Shown: in pieces, positions 9,311 to 17,479 of the stretch
How positions within the stretch are numbered: position 1 is the stretch's first letter
Layout of the letters: the number at the start of each line of letters is the position of its first letter
DNA from: an uncultured Metabacillus sp.
GTDB taxonomy: Bacteria; Bacillota; Bacilli; Bacillales; Bacillaceae
DNA length: 64,000 bases
Assembly (NCBI RefSeq): GCF_947503125.1
Contig: NZ_CANNCR010000023.1
Coordinates: 1-64,000 of the forward strand
Reading direction: 5' to 3'
Translations under genes and position numbers: made by a program
The notes under the pieces: generated by a model
Told to the model about the DNA's origin: nothing
The model's database searches: none
Seen by the model: only the letters and a program-made list of their open reading frames with translations

Positions 9311-9700
9311 ATGTCAATGAAAAAGTGGTTATCAGGCTTGTTCGTATTGCTTGCGATGATTGTGGTTGTGACAGCTCCGGGCTCACACGTCGTTTTTGCC
9401 GAATCCAGTGCTGTAACACAGCCTAGTGAGACGGTGAAAGCGATTGAGGTCGAGTTGAACGATGATTACTTTCAACCGAAAGTCATCACTATTCCAACTG
9501 GAAGAGCGACAACGTTGATATTGAAAAACAAAGGTAAGAAAGAACACACCTTCACAGTGGAAAAGCTCAGAATTGACGCAGAAGTCCAGCCGGGGAAAGA
9601 AAAAACGATTACCGTGAAGCCGCAAAATCCCGGTACATATGAACTAATATGTCGGTACCATGTCCAGGAAGGAATGGTTGGAAAAGTTATCGTCAAATAA
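9311..9700 (+). CDS. Exported cupredoxin-domain protein
   Basis: 129 residues. An N-terminal signal peptide (KKWLSGLFVLLAMIVVVTA, cleavage probably after VFA at about 30) is followed by a single cupredoxin-like beta-sandwich. Candidate type-1 copper ligands are His in KEHTFTVEK and Cys, His and Met in LICRYHVQEGM, the H...C-x-x-H-x-x-x-x-M spacing of plastocyanin/azurin-like sites. It probably works outside the membrane as a copper-binding or electron-transfer protein. The ATG at 9311 is chosen over a TTG at 9305 because AAGGAGGG at 9296-9303 fits only the ATG. It is followed by a terminator. Confidence 0.88.
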   Translation: MSMKKWLSGLFVLLAMIVVVTAPGSHVVFAESSAVTQPSETVKAIEVELNDDYFQPKVITIPTGRATTLILKNKGKKEHTFTVEKLRIDAEVQPGKEKTITVKPQNPGTYELICRYHVQEGMVGKVIVK

Positions 9701-9701
9701 C

Positions 9702-9729
9702 AAGCAGGGCAATCATGCCTTGCTTTTTT
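9702..9729 (+). terminator. Terminator of the cupredoxin gene
   Basis: A hairpin AAGCAGGGCA / TGCCTTGCTT with a 4-nt loop, followed by a T-run, begins 2 nt after the stop codon. Confidence 0.85.
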
Positions 9730-9775
9730 ATAATACCAGAATTTATATATTTTCTTAATATAGCTTGCGTTTCTG

Positions 9776-9902
9776 AATCTAGCTTCAGGCCCCATCGGCT
9801 CTAGGGTCTAGTCAAACAGGATTTGAAGGTAAAGAACACCTTCTATTCCTGTTCGCTTTATGCTTGTCGCCGATAGCCGATAGGCAGGCGCCTTGCGCTT
9901 TT
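9776..9902 (-). repeat. Dispersed structured repeat, copy A
   Basis: On the minus strand it begins AAAAGCGCAAGGCGCC and ends in a GCCTGAAGCTAGA-like tail. It shares its ends and a central GAATAGAAGGTGTNCTTTACC core with copy B at 16170-16287. The central hairpin (9815-9853) has outer arms AACAGGA / TCCTGTT, whereas copy B uses different but still complementary arms. The compensatory changes indicate selection on RNA or DNA structure. Such elements are scattered in Bacillaceae genomes; I know no established function. Confidence 0.7.
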
Positions 9903-9982
9903 TAACAGCAACGTTTAAACCAACGTACTTACTCAATAAATTTGCAGCATATTCACATATCGAAATGATAGATCTAAATAAG

Positions 9983-10008
9983 AAAAAAACCACTCAAAGT
10001 GGTTTTTT
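9983..10008 (-). terminator. Terminator for the small minus-strand gene
   Basis: AAAAACCACT / AGTGGTTTTT with a 3-nt loop, T-rich on the minus strand. It overlaps the stop codon of the gene at 10007-10165. Confidence 0.85.
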
Positions 10009-10165
10009 AATCGCGCATGGCTCCGGCCTCTCGGGAAGTCATTGCACCTTGTCCCGCGCTTATATCTTTCTGAATGTCTTGTTTTACTTTTTGTGGATCA
10101 GTTCCGGAAAATTCTGGTTTCAAATTAGAAGTCACATTCCCTTTTGCCTGTTGATTCTGTTTCAT
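10007..10165 (-). CDS. Small hydrophilic protein, possibly spore-associated
   Basis: A 52-residue polar protein starting MKQNQQAKGN and ending SREAGAMRD. It is rich in Gln, Lys, Gly and Ser and contains no Cys. The ATG at 10165 is set by AAGGAGGACTTGT directly upstream; an upstream TTG would swallow this ribosome binding site. The composition (PEFSGTDPQKVKQDIQKD) recalls small acid-soluble spore proteins, but I cannot place it in a named family. It is monocistronic, with a strong terminator overlapping the stop. Confidence 0.75.
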   Translation of the reverse strand: MKQNQQAKGNVTSNLKPEFSGTDPQKVKQDIQKDISAGQGAMTSREAGAMRD

Positions 10166-10252
10166 ACAAGTCCTCCTTACTTTATTATTTAACAATCTTA
10201 TTGTTTACAAAAGAACCTGTTATATCCCAAGGATTTGAGCGAATTTTATTTT

Positions 10253-10284
10253 GGAGCAACAAAGTGAGATAAACACGTTGCTCC
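10253..10284. other. Isolated inverted repeat
   Basis: A perfect 8-bp inverted repeat GGAGCAAC / GTTGCTCC with a 16-nt loop, without a T-run. It lies in the 240-nt gap between the small minus-strand gene and the LysE gene. It could be an operator or a decayed terminator. Confidence 0.4.
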
Positions 10285-10435
10285 TATAAAGATATATCTC
10301 ATTTTGATACAAAGATAGCTCCATCTTTCCACTCAGCATGGTATGTATCGTATAAGGCAAATCGCTGCTAAGATTAAATAGTCAGGAATGCCCGTAGTGT
10401 AAAGAATGAAATCAGCTACTTAATCTTAAAAATGC

Positions 10436-11059
10436 TCACTTTTGACTAAAGGCGATTTTTAATCCAATTATTGCGAACAGAGACCCTTGAATAATGTTAA
10501 TTTTCCTGGATAATGATGGATTTTTACGTAGGAAGGAACCTACTTTTCCGGCAAAAATACTGATTAAAAGAAAAATAACTAACGCCTGAACTAGAAAGAT
10601 CATTCCATAGACAAGCATTTGGATGGAAGCATGACCATTTTCATGATTGATAAACTGCGGAAAGAATGCCAGGAAAAACAAGGAAAGCTTTGGATTTAAT
10701 AGATTCATGATGATTCCTTTTTTATATAATGATTTGTAGTCTAAAGAAGTCTCAGTGTTAAGGTTAAAGCTTGAGCCTTTTTCTTTAAAAGATTTAAAGG
10801 CTAAAAATAACAAATATGCTGCTCCTGCATATTTTACGACTGTGAATGCTAAGGCTGATTGATAAATGATGGCTGTAACTCCAATTGTCGCAGCAGTAAT
10901 ATGAACGATTAATCCTGTGCAAAGTCCGAGTGACGTAAAAATCCCAGCATTTTTCCCTTTTGATATACTCTGTGCCAAGGTGAACAAGTTATCTGGCCCA
11001 GGCATAAGGGTAAGAACGATTGCTGCACCTAAAAAAGATATGACAGATAGAAAATCCAC
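10436..11059 (-). CDS. LysE family amino-acid exporter
   Basis: 207 residues, six TM segments, with the LysE/RhtB signature MPGPDNLFTLAQS at about 18-30 and a second amphipathic segment NLLNPKLSLFFLAFFPQF (about 130-147). The family exports amino acids or homoserine lactone-like compounds from the cytoplasm. The start is taken as GTG at 11059, because GGGAGG sits 7 nt upstream; the longer ORF that begins at 11074 would include the ribosome binding site itself. It is divergent from the bce module. Confidence 0.85.
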   Translation of the reverse strand: MDFLSVISFLGAAIVLTLMPGPDNLFTLAQSISKGKNAGIFTSLGLCTGLIVHITAATIGVTAIIYQSALAFTVVKYAGAAYLLFLAFKSFKEKGSSFNLNTETSLDYKSLYKKGIIMNLLNPKLSLFFLAFFPQFINHENGHASIQMLVYGMIFLVQALVIFLLISIFAGKVGSFLRKNPSLSRKINIIQGSLFAIIGLKIAFSQK

Positions 11060-11223
11060 ATTTATTCCTCCCACAATTATTTTTGTTCATTTTAACACAG
11101 CCCAAAGTGGTTTATATATCATAAAACTATATAAATACTTTGTTTAAGAATAGAGCAGGAATCTCTTCATCTTTGTGACGTTTCATTTACTAATTAAATA
11201 TTTAGATGATCTCTTACATTTAC

Positions 11224-11239
11224 CTTACAGTCATGTAAG
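11224..11239. promoter_or_regulatory. BceR-type operator
   Basis: A perfect inverted repeat CTTACA-GTCA-TGTAAG, matching the TnACA-N4-TGTnA pattern known for BceR-like regulators. A further half site (CTTACA) lies 11 bp to the left at 11213. It ends 14 bp before a -35 box, the position expected for an activator. Confidence 0.75.
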
Positions 11240-11253
11240 CTTAACTATCTCTT

Positions 11254-11282
11254 TTGAATTCACCTCCATACTATGGCATAAT
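11254..11282 (+). promoter_or_regulatory. Predicted sigma-A promoter of the bce module
   Basis: TTGAAT and CATAAT separated by 17 bp, 25 nt before the bceR start codon. The operator lies just upstream. No such operator is seen in the gap before bceA, so the whole module is probably read from here. Confidence 0.6.
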
Positions 11283-11307
11283 TTTCTAGAGACAAAGGAG
11301 TGAGAGG

Positions 11308-11997
11308 ATGCAAACAGTGTTAATTATTGAGGATGATCCGAAAATTGCGGAGCATCTGCAATCCTTTATAGAAAAATACGGCTACAAAGCCACAATCGTA
11401 GAACATTTCGATCACATTATGGACGAGTTTCATCAACAAAAACCAGACCTGGTTCTGTTAGATATCAATCTCCCTAGCTTTGATGGCTATTACTGGTGCA
11501 GGCAAATCCGGAAGGAATCGATTTGTCCGGTTATTTTTATTTCGGCACGGGTGGGGGAGATGGACCAGGTGATGGCGCTTGAGAATGGCGGTGATGATTT
11601 TATCACAAAGCCGTTTCATCCTGAAATTGTGATGGCGAAAATTCGCAGTCAGCTTCGTCGTGCTTACGGGGAATATGCAGCACAAGCCCAGGAACGAATT
11701 TTAGAAGTAGAGGGGTTAAAGCTATTTCCGGAAAGACTGGAATTGAGCTTTCGAGATCAAACCGTTCAGCTGTCAAAAAAAGAAGCCGATATTATCGACA
11801 GTTTACTAGAACGCTATCCTCGTGTGGCCGGTCGTGAAGATCTGCTGGAAAAGCTCTGGGATGAACAAGTCTATGTCGATGAAAATACGTTAAATGTGAA
11901 TATTACGCGAGTTCGGAAAAAAATTGAAGCAGTTGGGATTACAGGTGCGGTCGAAACCGTGCGGGGTGTGGGCTATCGTTTGAATGTGACATGGTGA
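11308..11997 (+). CDS. bceR: BceR-like response regulator
   Basis: 229 residues. An N-terminal receiver domain (acidic pocket EDD at about 8-10, phospho-acceptor Asp in LLDINLPSFDG at about 53, Lys in FITKPFHPE) is followed by an OmpR-type winged helix (about 130-229). It is the cytosolic partner of the BceS-like kinase encoded next, and should activate the permease genes when antimicrobial peptides are sensed. The stop codon is followed by the kinase start 15 nt later. A TnACA-N4-TGTnA operator upstream of its own promoter suggests autoregulation. Confidence 0.9.
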   Translation: MQTVLIIEDDPKIAEHLQSFIEKYGYKATIVEHFDHIMDEFHQQKPDLVLLDINLPSFDGYYWCRQIRKESICPVIFISARVGEMDQVMALENGGDDFITKPFHPEIVMAKIRSQLRRAYGEYAAQAQERILEVEGLKLFPERLELSFRDQTVQLSKKEADIIDSLLERYPRVAGREDLLEKLWDEQVYVDENTLNVNITRVRKKIEAVGITGAVETVRGVGYRLNVTW

Positions 11998-12011
11998 AGG
12001 GGAGGAGAGAC

Positions 12012-13013
12012 ATGAAGTTATTTTTTAAAGAGCATGCATTGTTAATTGCCGTGCAAATCGTCCAATTTTTTGTGATTCTTGGCATCTATTGGCTTGATGG
12101 CTATCGTCATCTCCTACCAGCCCTCTATGCGATCTTTCTCGGCCTTTTCTTCCTCACCGGTTACCTTGTTTACCACTATTTCAGTCGTCGTCAGTTTTAT
12201 CAGAGGCTGACTAACTCACTTGATTCCCTTGACGACTCCTTCCAAACAACTGAACCAGCTCCGATATCGGAAGGGCTTGATCAGCTATTAAAGGATCAGT
12301 ACAAGCTTTATCAAACAAAAATTAAAGCGTTGGAATCAAGGCAGGAGGAGCATTTAAAGTTTATGGATCAATGGGTGCACCAGATGAAAACACCGCTTTC
12401 TGTCATTGAGCTGATTGCGCAAAACTTGGATGAACCCGATTCATCAAGTATTCGTGAAGAGACGGATCGGATAAAAACAAACTTAAATACCGTTCTCTAT
12501 ATGGCAAGGCTGCGGACCATCGAACAGGATTTTCATATTAAGCCTGTAAATTTGTCGAAAATGGTCAATGATGTCAATGGGGAAAACAAACGGCTCTATA
12601 TCCGCAACAAGGTGTACCCGCATCTCCTCCAGCAAAAACCGGATATTATCGTTGAGACGGATGAGAAATGGCTGTTTTTTATTCTTTCACAGCTGCTCAA
12701 TAATGCAGTTAAGTATTCGATAGGCAGAAGTAATAAGATCGACATTTCCATTTGCGAAAAAGCGGGAGAGGCTGTTTTAGAGGTAAAGGACTATGGCGTT
12801 GGGATCCCGGAAGCGGACAAGCGCCGTGTCTTTGACCCGTTTTACACGGGGGAAAATGGACGGAAATTCAGAGAATCAACCGGTATGGGGCTCTATTTAA
12901 CGAAGGAGGCATGCGATCACCTTGGTCATCGCATCGAGCTTGAATCAAAGGTAGGAGAAGGTTCAACCTTTCGCATCATTTTCGGAACAACACAAAACCT
13001 TACAACGATGTAA
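12012..13013 (+). CDS. bceS: BceS-like intramembrane-sensing histidine kinase
   Basis: 333 residues with two N-terminal TM helices (about 8-30 and 35-57) joined by only a few residues, the intramembrane-sensing layout of BceS kinases, which take their signal from the ABC permease. DHp: phospho-His in WVHQMKTPLSV. ATPase: N box LLNNAVKYS, G1 DYGVGIP, G2 GMGLYLT. The ATG at 12012 is preceded by GGGGAGGAGAG; an upstream ATG at 11991 lies inside the bceR 3' end and is less likely. Confidence 0.9.
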   Translation: MKLFFKEHALLIAVQIVQFFVILGIYWLDGYRHLLPALYAIFLGLFFLTGYLVYHYFSRRQFYQRLTNSLDSLDDSFQTTEPAPISEGLDQLLKDQYKLYQTKIKALESRQEEHLKFMDQWVHQMKTPLSVIELIAQNLDEPDSSSIREETDRIKTNLNTVLYMARLRTIEQDFHIKPVNLSKMVNDVNGENKRLYIRNKVYPHLLQQKPDIIVETDEKWLFFILSQLLNNAVKYSIGRSNKIDISICEKAGEAVLEVKDYGVGIPEADKRRVFDPFYTGENGRKFRESTGMGLYLTKEACDHLGHRIELESKVGEGSTFRIIFGTTQNLTTM

Positions 13014-13099
13014 GGAAAGTGAAAGTTTAATCGATTTTTTGCAGATTACATAAAAGATATACTGATCACAAGTCAATGAAATGGAAAGGAGAACTTGTG

Positions 13100-13864
13100 A
13101 TGCTAAACGTGAAGCAAGTCAGCAAGATTTATGAAGGAAAAATCGCCTATCGGGCGTTAACAGATATCGATTTAACGATTGAAGCAGGGGAATTTGTCGG
13201 AATCATGGGTCCATCCGGAAGCGGGAAAACCACTCTGCTAAACATGATTGCCACAATTGATGAACCGACAACAGGCGAAATCCTCATCAATGGCAGTAAT
13301 CCTCACAGATTAAAAAAGGAGGAGTTAGCCAAATTTCGTCGCCGTGAATTAGGCTTTGTTTTTCAGGACTTTAATTTGCTTCATACCTTAACAGTAGAAG
13401 AAAATATTGTCCTTCCCTTAACATTGGACGGGAAAAAAGTGAAGGAAATGAAGGAAAAGGCCAATGAAATTGCCGAAAAATTAGGGATTACCGGGATTAT
13501 GAAAAAACGGATCTTTGAAATATCTGGCGGACAAGCGCAAAGAGCCGCTGTTGCCAGAGCAATGATTCATTCCCCGAAGCTGTTACTAGCGGATGAACCA
13601 ACGGGAAATCTTGACTCCAAGGCTTCAAAGGATGTCATGGAAATGCTTGAATCCATTAACAAACATGAGAAGACCACGATGATGCTCGTGACACATGACC
13701 CGTTGGCAGCAAGCTATTGTCATCGCGTCGTCTTTATTCGTGATGGAAAATTCTATTCCGAGATTCACCGCGGTGATCATCGCCAAGCCTTTTTCCAAAA
13801 GATCATTGATACACTTTCTTTATTGGGAGGGGATGCACATGACCTTTCGCCAATTCGCGTTTAA
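13100..13864 (+). CDS. bceA: BceA-like ABC transporter ATPase
   Basis: 254 residues. Walker A GPSGSGKTT (about 40-48), Q-loop FQDFNLLHTLTVEENI, signature ISGGQAQRAAVARAM, Walker B LLLADEPTGNLD, switch His in VTHDPLAASYCHRV. The LTV and YCHRV segments are typical of the peptide-detoxification (MacB/BceA) class. The ATG at 13100 has AAAGGAG about 9 nt upstream. The 3' end overlaps the permease start by 26 nt, so translation is probably coupled. Confidence 0.9.
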   Translation: MLNVKQVSKIYEGKIAYRALTDIDLTIEAGEFVGIMGPSGSGKTTLLNMIATIDEPTTGEILINGSNPHRLKKEELAKFRRRELGFVFQDFNLLHTLTVEENIVLPLTLDGKKVKEMKEKANEIAEKLGITGIMKKRIFEISGGQAQRAAVARAMIHSPKLLLADEPTGNLDSKASKDVMEMLESINKHEKTTMMLVTHDPLAASYCHRVVFIRDGKFYSEIHRGDHRQAFFQKIIDTLSLLGGDAHDLSPIRV

Positions 13865-15701
13865 TAACGTCATCCGTAATAAACGGTTATATGCCGCCTA
13901 CTTTCTCAGCAGCCTATTTACCGTCATGGTCTTTTTTACCTTCTCGATTTTTGCCAATCATCCTGTCTTGAACGGGAAGGATATGAGCTCAAGCGTAACA
14001 CTAGGAATGAATACAGCAGCAGGGATTATCTATGTGTTTTCCTTCTTTTTCGTCCTCTATTCGATGAGCTCTTTTTTACAGTCCCGGAAAAAAGAGTTTG
14101 GTTTGTTGATGATTCAAGGGATGTCGATGAAACAGATCAGGTTAATGGTGTTTTTAGAAAATATGCTCATTGGATTTTTCGCCACAATTGGCGGGATATT
14201 CCTTGGCGTTGTGTTTGCAAAGGCGATTTTGCTGTTAGCGGAAAATGTCCTAATTATTGAAAGTGCACTGCCTTTTTATTTTCCGACGCAAGCCATCATC
14301 ATCACCTTTGTATCTTTTATCATTTTATTTTTCTTTATTTCCTTATTTGTTACGTATGTTTTGCGTAGTAAAAAGCTGATTGAATTAATTAAAGCAAACA
14401 AAATCTCAAAGGGTGAGCCTAAGGCGAATCTATTTTTAACGCTGGCAGCCGTTCTTTTATTAGGTGCAGGATATGTGGTTGCCTTACTTGTAGAAGGACT
14501 GATGGTTGTCGCGGCAATGGTGCCTGTGATTATCGTTGTTAGTATTGGAACCTATTTGTTGTTTACGCAATTAAGTGTGTTTATCATTAGACGGTTAAAG
14601 AAGAAGGAACAGGTTTTTTGGTTTAAAACGAATATGCTCTTGTTTTCCGATTTAGCGTTTCGGATGAAGGATAATGCGCGGACATTTTTCATGGTCGCGA
14701 TGGTGTCAACGGTTGCGTTTTGTGCCATTGGTTCGTTATTTGGCTTTCAAACCGTCTTAACATCAAGCATTAAAAATGTGAATGCTACTACGTTTTCCTA
14801 TGAAACATCTGAAGAAAACGAAGAACAAAATGTTGCGTTTATCAACCAAACATTAAAAGAAGAACAGATTGAAACAAAATCTGAGCATACGGACTTACGC
14901 TACTATAAAATTGGCAAGGATGCCATCCTGATTTCCAATCAATCCGATTTTAATCGCTTTGCCACACTCATTGGTGAGGATACGATTGATGTAAAAGTTG
15001 GAGAAGTATTGGTGGTGGAATTTGAAGGCACAAACTTTGGTCAAACAACGGAACTGCTCAATGAAACAATCAAACTGACTTCAGGTGTAACCTTGAAACC
15101 TGATGAAGTTATTTATTCAAAAGCATTACCAGCAACAGATTCATATTATATTGTGTCAGATGAAGATTTTTATAAGCTTCCTAAACCAGTGGATCAACTA
15201 AGCTATTATGCATGGCAGGCAACAGATGGCGAAGAGGGTGTCATGGCTGCCTCCGAAAAGCTATACGAGAAATTACCAAGATATGAAATCATGTCTGTAG
15301 AATATGAACTATACGAAATCATGAAAGGGTACGGACCGATTTTATTTGTCGGACTATTTATCGGGATTGTCTTTTTCGTATCAGCCGGCAGCTTCCTTTA
15401 CTTCCGACTTTACATGGATTTGGATGAGGATAAACAAAAATTCAAGTCGATTTCAAAAATGGGGCTCACTGATAAAGAGCTGAAAAAAGTCATAAACAGA
15501 CAGACGATGATTTTATTTTTCGCGCCAATAATCGTTGCTCTTATCCACGGAGCTGTAGCTCTTACTGCATTATCGAATCTGTTTTATTTTAACCTATTTA
15601 AGGAATCCGTTATTGTTCTAAGTGTTTTCTTAGCGATCCAGGTTGTTTACTTCTTCATAGTCCGCTTTTTCTATACGAAGCAGATTAAGGCATCAATTTA
15701 A
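13839..15701 (+). CDS. bceB: BceB-like ABC transporter permease
   Basis: 620 residues, ten predicted TM segments, with an FtsX-like arrangement and a large extracellular domain of about 200 residues between TM7 and TM8 (about 315-500). This is the sensor and resistance component for cell-wall-active peptides such as bacitracin or lantibiotics; the exact peptide cannot be read from sequence. The ATG at 13839 is preferred to the ATG at 13833, because GGGAGG at 13825-13830 is 8 nt from the former and only 2 nt from the latter. A strong terminator follows 22 nt after the stop. Confidence 0.9.
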   Translation: MTFRQFAFNNVIRNKRLYAAYFLSSLFTVMVFFTFSIFANHPVLNGKDMSSSVTLGMNTAAGIIYVFSFFFVLYSMSSFLQSRKKEFGLLMIQGMSMKQIRLMVFLENMLIGFFATIGGIFLGVVFAKAILLLAENVLIIESALPFYFPTQAIIITFVSFIILFFFISLFVTYVLRSKKLIELIKANKISKGEPKANLFLTLAAVLLLGAGYVVALLVEGLMVVAAMVPVIIVVSIGTYLLFTQLSVFIIRRLKKKEQVFWFKTNMLLFSDLAFRMKDNARTFFMVAMVSTVAFCAIGSLFGFQTVLTSSIKNVNATTFSYETSEENEEQNVAFINQTLKEEQIETKSEHTDLRYYKIGKDAILISNQSDFNRFATLIGEDTIDVKVGEVLVVEFEGTNFGQTTELLNETIKLTSGVTLKPDEVIYSKALPATDSYYIVSDEDFYKLPKPVDQLSYYAWQATDGEEGVMAASEKLYEKLPRYEIMSVEYELYEIMKGYGPILFVGLFIGIVFFVSAGSFLYFRLYMDLDEDKQKFKSISKMGLTDKELKKVINRQTMILFFAPIIVALIHGAVALTALSNLFYFNLFKESVIVLSVFLAIQVVYFFIVRFFYTKQIKASI

Positions 15702-15723
15702 AGGAATGACAGACTAAATGAGA

Positions 15724-15749
15724 GGGTCAGACAAACGTCTGACCTTTTT
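15724..15749 (+). terminator. Terminator of the bce module
   Basis: A perfect 8-bp GC-rich stem GGTCAGAC / GTCTGACC with a 4-nt loop, followed by five T. Confidence 0.9.
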
Positions 15750-15936
15750 CTTTAAAAATCAGTTATATAAAGTGCTAGTACAAAAAAAGAATTCACTCTC
15801 TACCTAATCTGTTAAAAATGGGCTCGAATTTAGGCGTTTTAAACAAGCAGTATGCTTTTTAGACGGGCTCAAAATATTTCTAAACGTATATACTATATCG
15901 TCTAAGACTTTTACAAACGAAAGGAAGAGGTTTCGA

Positions 15937-16155
15937 ATGTACGGTTTCGAAAATAACGCTCCGCATGTGGGCGGTGCTATGGCAAACGCACCACATGTTG
16001 GTGGTATGGCAAATGCTCCCCACCCTGTAATGACTAGTTATGTAGCTCCGGCTTATGGATATTGTGCTCCTAGTTATGGTAATACGTTTGTGCTTGTTGT
16101 CGTGTTGTTTATCTTATTGATTATCATTGGCGCATCATTCTACGGAAAATGCTAA
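15937..16155 (+). CDS. YjcZ family sporulation protein
   Basis: 72 residues. The C-terminal hydrophobic segment FVLVVVLFILLIIIGASFY (about 50-68) is the YjcZ-family signature: a single TM helix with the conserved IGASF end. The N-terminal half holds a threefold repeat of NAPHVGG / NAPHP with Tyr-rich sequence. Members are small sporulation-stage proteins of unclear role. The ATG at 15937 follows GAAAGGAAGAGG. It is monocistronic, and a dispersed repeat follows within 15 nt. Confidence 0.85.
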   Translation: MYGFENNAPHVGGAMANAPHVGGMANAPHPVMTSYVAPAYGYCAPSYGNTFVLVVVLFILLIIIGASFYGKC

Positions 16156-16169
16156 CCAAATAATAAGAA

Positions 16170-16287
16170 AAGCGCAAGCGCCTTGATCAGCCTAGGGCAA
16201 ATAAGACGCTCATGAATAGAAGGTGTACTTTACCTTCAATTCATGAGTGGCTTATGACCTCGAGGGGCTAGGCGCTGGAGCTAGACA
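16170..16287 (+). repeat. Dispersed structured repeat, copy B
   Basis: Starts AGCGCAAGCGCCTTG and ends GGCGCTGGAGCTAGACA. A central hairpin at 16209-16247 has arms CTCATGAAT / ATTCATGAG around GAAGGTGTACTTTACCTTC. It has the same architecture as copy A (9776-9902), with outer stem bases changed on both sides so that pairing is kept. Confidence 0.75.
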
Positions 16288-16321
16288 CTAAAACTATGTT
16301 AAAACTTTATACTTACCTTCT

Positions 16322-16349
16322 AAAAAGGCACTGTATAGGTGCCTTTTTT
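16322..16349. terminator. Bidirectional terminator
   Basis: AAAAAGGCAC / GTGCCTTTTTT with a 7-nt loop, between the YjcZ gene and the convergent cell-wall hydrolase. Confidence 0.88.
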
Positions 16350-16383
16350 ATATTGAAAGGATAAACACTTAGCTACATATGTA

Positions 16384-17001
16384 TTAATTTTTAAATACAT
16401 GCTGACCAATTTCAACTGTTGTCTCTCTTGAATCGAGCCAACGATTTTCTGCAATATCAGGATTGTAAAAGAATAATGAATCTTGAGCGATATGTCTCAT
16501 GTTTGAGAGCGCTGCTTTTACCGCTTGGATGGATTCGGTATCAGCCGGTTTATTGATTTCACCATTTGCCACAGGCTGAAATTGACCCGGCTGGTAAATC
16601 ACTTCTTTTATCGTATCAGGAAATTTAGGGCTCTCGACTCTATTTAAAACGACATTCGCCACCGCCACCTTCCCTTTGAAAGGCTCTGATTGTGCCTCGG
16701 CTCTAACAATTCTCGCTAATAAATCAAGATCTGCATGTGAGAAATTTAGTTTGCTGGAGCGAATTTCCCCGCGGCTTGGTACTGCAGGGCGTTTGCCTTT
16801 ATTTGTACGGATATCTTGTCCAACGTAAATTAAATCAAGATCCTTCACTTGCGGATTTGCCTTCGCTAATTCCTTTAATGAGAGACCATGTTCTCGAGCG
16901 ATTTTTGACATCGTATCACCTTTTTCTACCGTATAAGCAAAAGTAGGTTCAGCGAAAAAAAGAGTTGCTAGTAATGTTAGGAAAAATACTAGTTTTTTCA
17001 A
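16384..17001 (-). CDS. ykvT: LysM and SleB-type cell wall hydrolase (YkvT-like)
   Basis: 205 residues: a signal peptide (KKLVFFLTLLATLFFAEPTFA), a single LysM domain (about 23-66, YTVEKGDTMSKIAREHGLS) that binds peptidoglycan, and a C-terminal hydrolase_2 domain (about 85-205). That domain carries the proposed catalytic Glu in RIVRAEAQSEP and the VAVANVVLNRV segment. This is the architecture of B. subtilis YkvT and the catalytic half of SleB, a lytic transglycosylase on spore cortex. The ATG is preceded by AGGAGGACAAATTTTG on the coding strand. It probably acts outside the membrane in sporulation or germination. Confidence 0.87.
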   Translation of the reverse strand: MKKLVFFLTLLATLFFAEPTFAYTVEKGDTMSKIAREHGLSLKELAKANPQVKDLDLIYVGQDIRTNKGKRPAVPSRGEIRSSKLNFSHADLDLLARIVRAEAQSEPFKGKVAVANVVLNRVESPKFPDTIKEVIYQPGQFQPVANGEINKPADTESIQAVKAALSNMRHIAQDSLFFYNPDIAENRWLDSRETTVEIGQHVFKN

Positions 17002-17479
17002 AATTTGTCCTCCTAGTGATTATCGTATTTTGAATCTCTATTTAATCCCTATGAACAAAAACGAGAGAATAGTGTTACAAGTTTTTTACATAGTCATTAC
17101 ATGAGATTTAATGGGGAAAATTGGTATTTTAAAGGAAGAAGAAAGGTTGAGAGTACGAAGATGCTTAAATATGAACCTATTACAAATCATTTATTAATTT
17201 TTTGTCAAAAAGAACGTAAGTGACTCAGTTTTTGAGGTGAGTGGTTTGAAATATGAGGGTATGGTTTAATTCTTGGTAAGTGGTTCAAAAAATTCGATAC
17301 ATGGTTCAATTCTCGAGAAGAGTGGTTCAATACCCGATTCAATTCTAGAAGAGTAGTTCACCCTGAGACTAATGAGGATAAAAAAACAGTTCCGTTTCCC
17401 TTGAACAACAATTTACAAGCTCAAGTGAAGATCCAGAAGAATATACATACATGAAACAATAGAACGGAGTGAACAAACG
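17002..17479. other. Intergenic region with degenerate short tandem repeats
   Basis: A run of about six units from 17240 to 17361, each beginning TGGTTC or TGGTTT, spaced mostly 19-21 bp, with an AATTCTCGAGAAGAG-like second half in the better units. It is not translated in any convincing frame. The remainder is AT-rich, and GGAGTGA at 17466-17472 is the ribosome binding site of the next gene. Confidence 0.55.

Noticed and set aside
17240-17361. CRISPR-like array
   Set aside because: Units are only about 21 bp apart and poorly conserved, with no spacer-size gaps and no cas genes.
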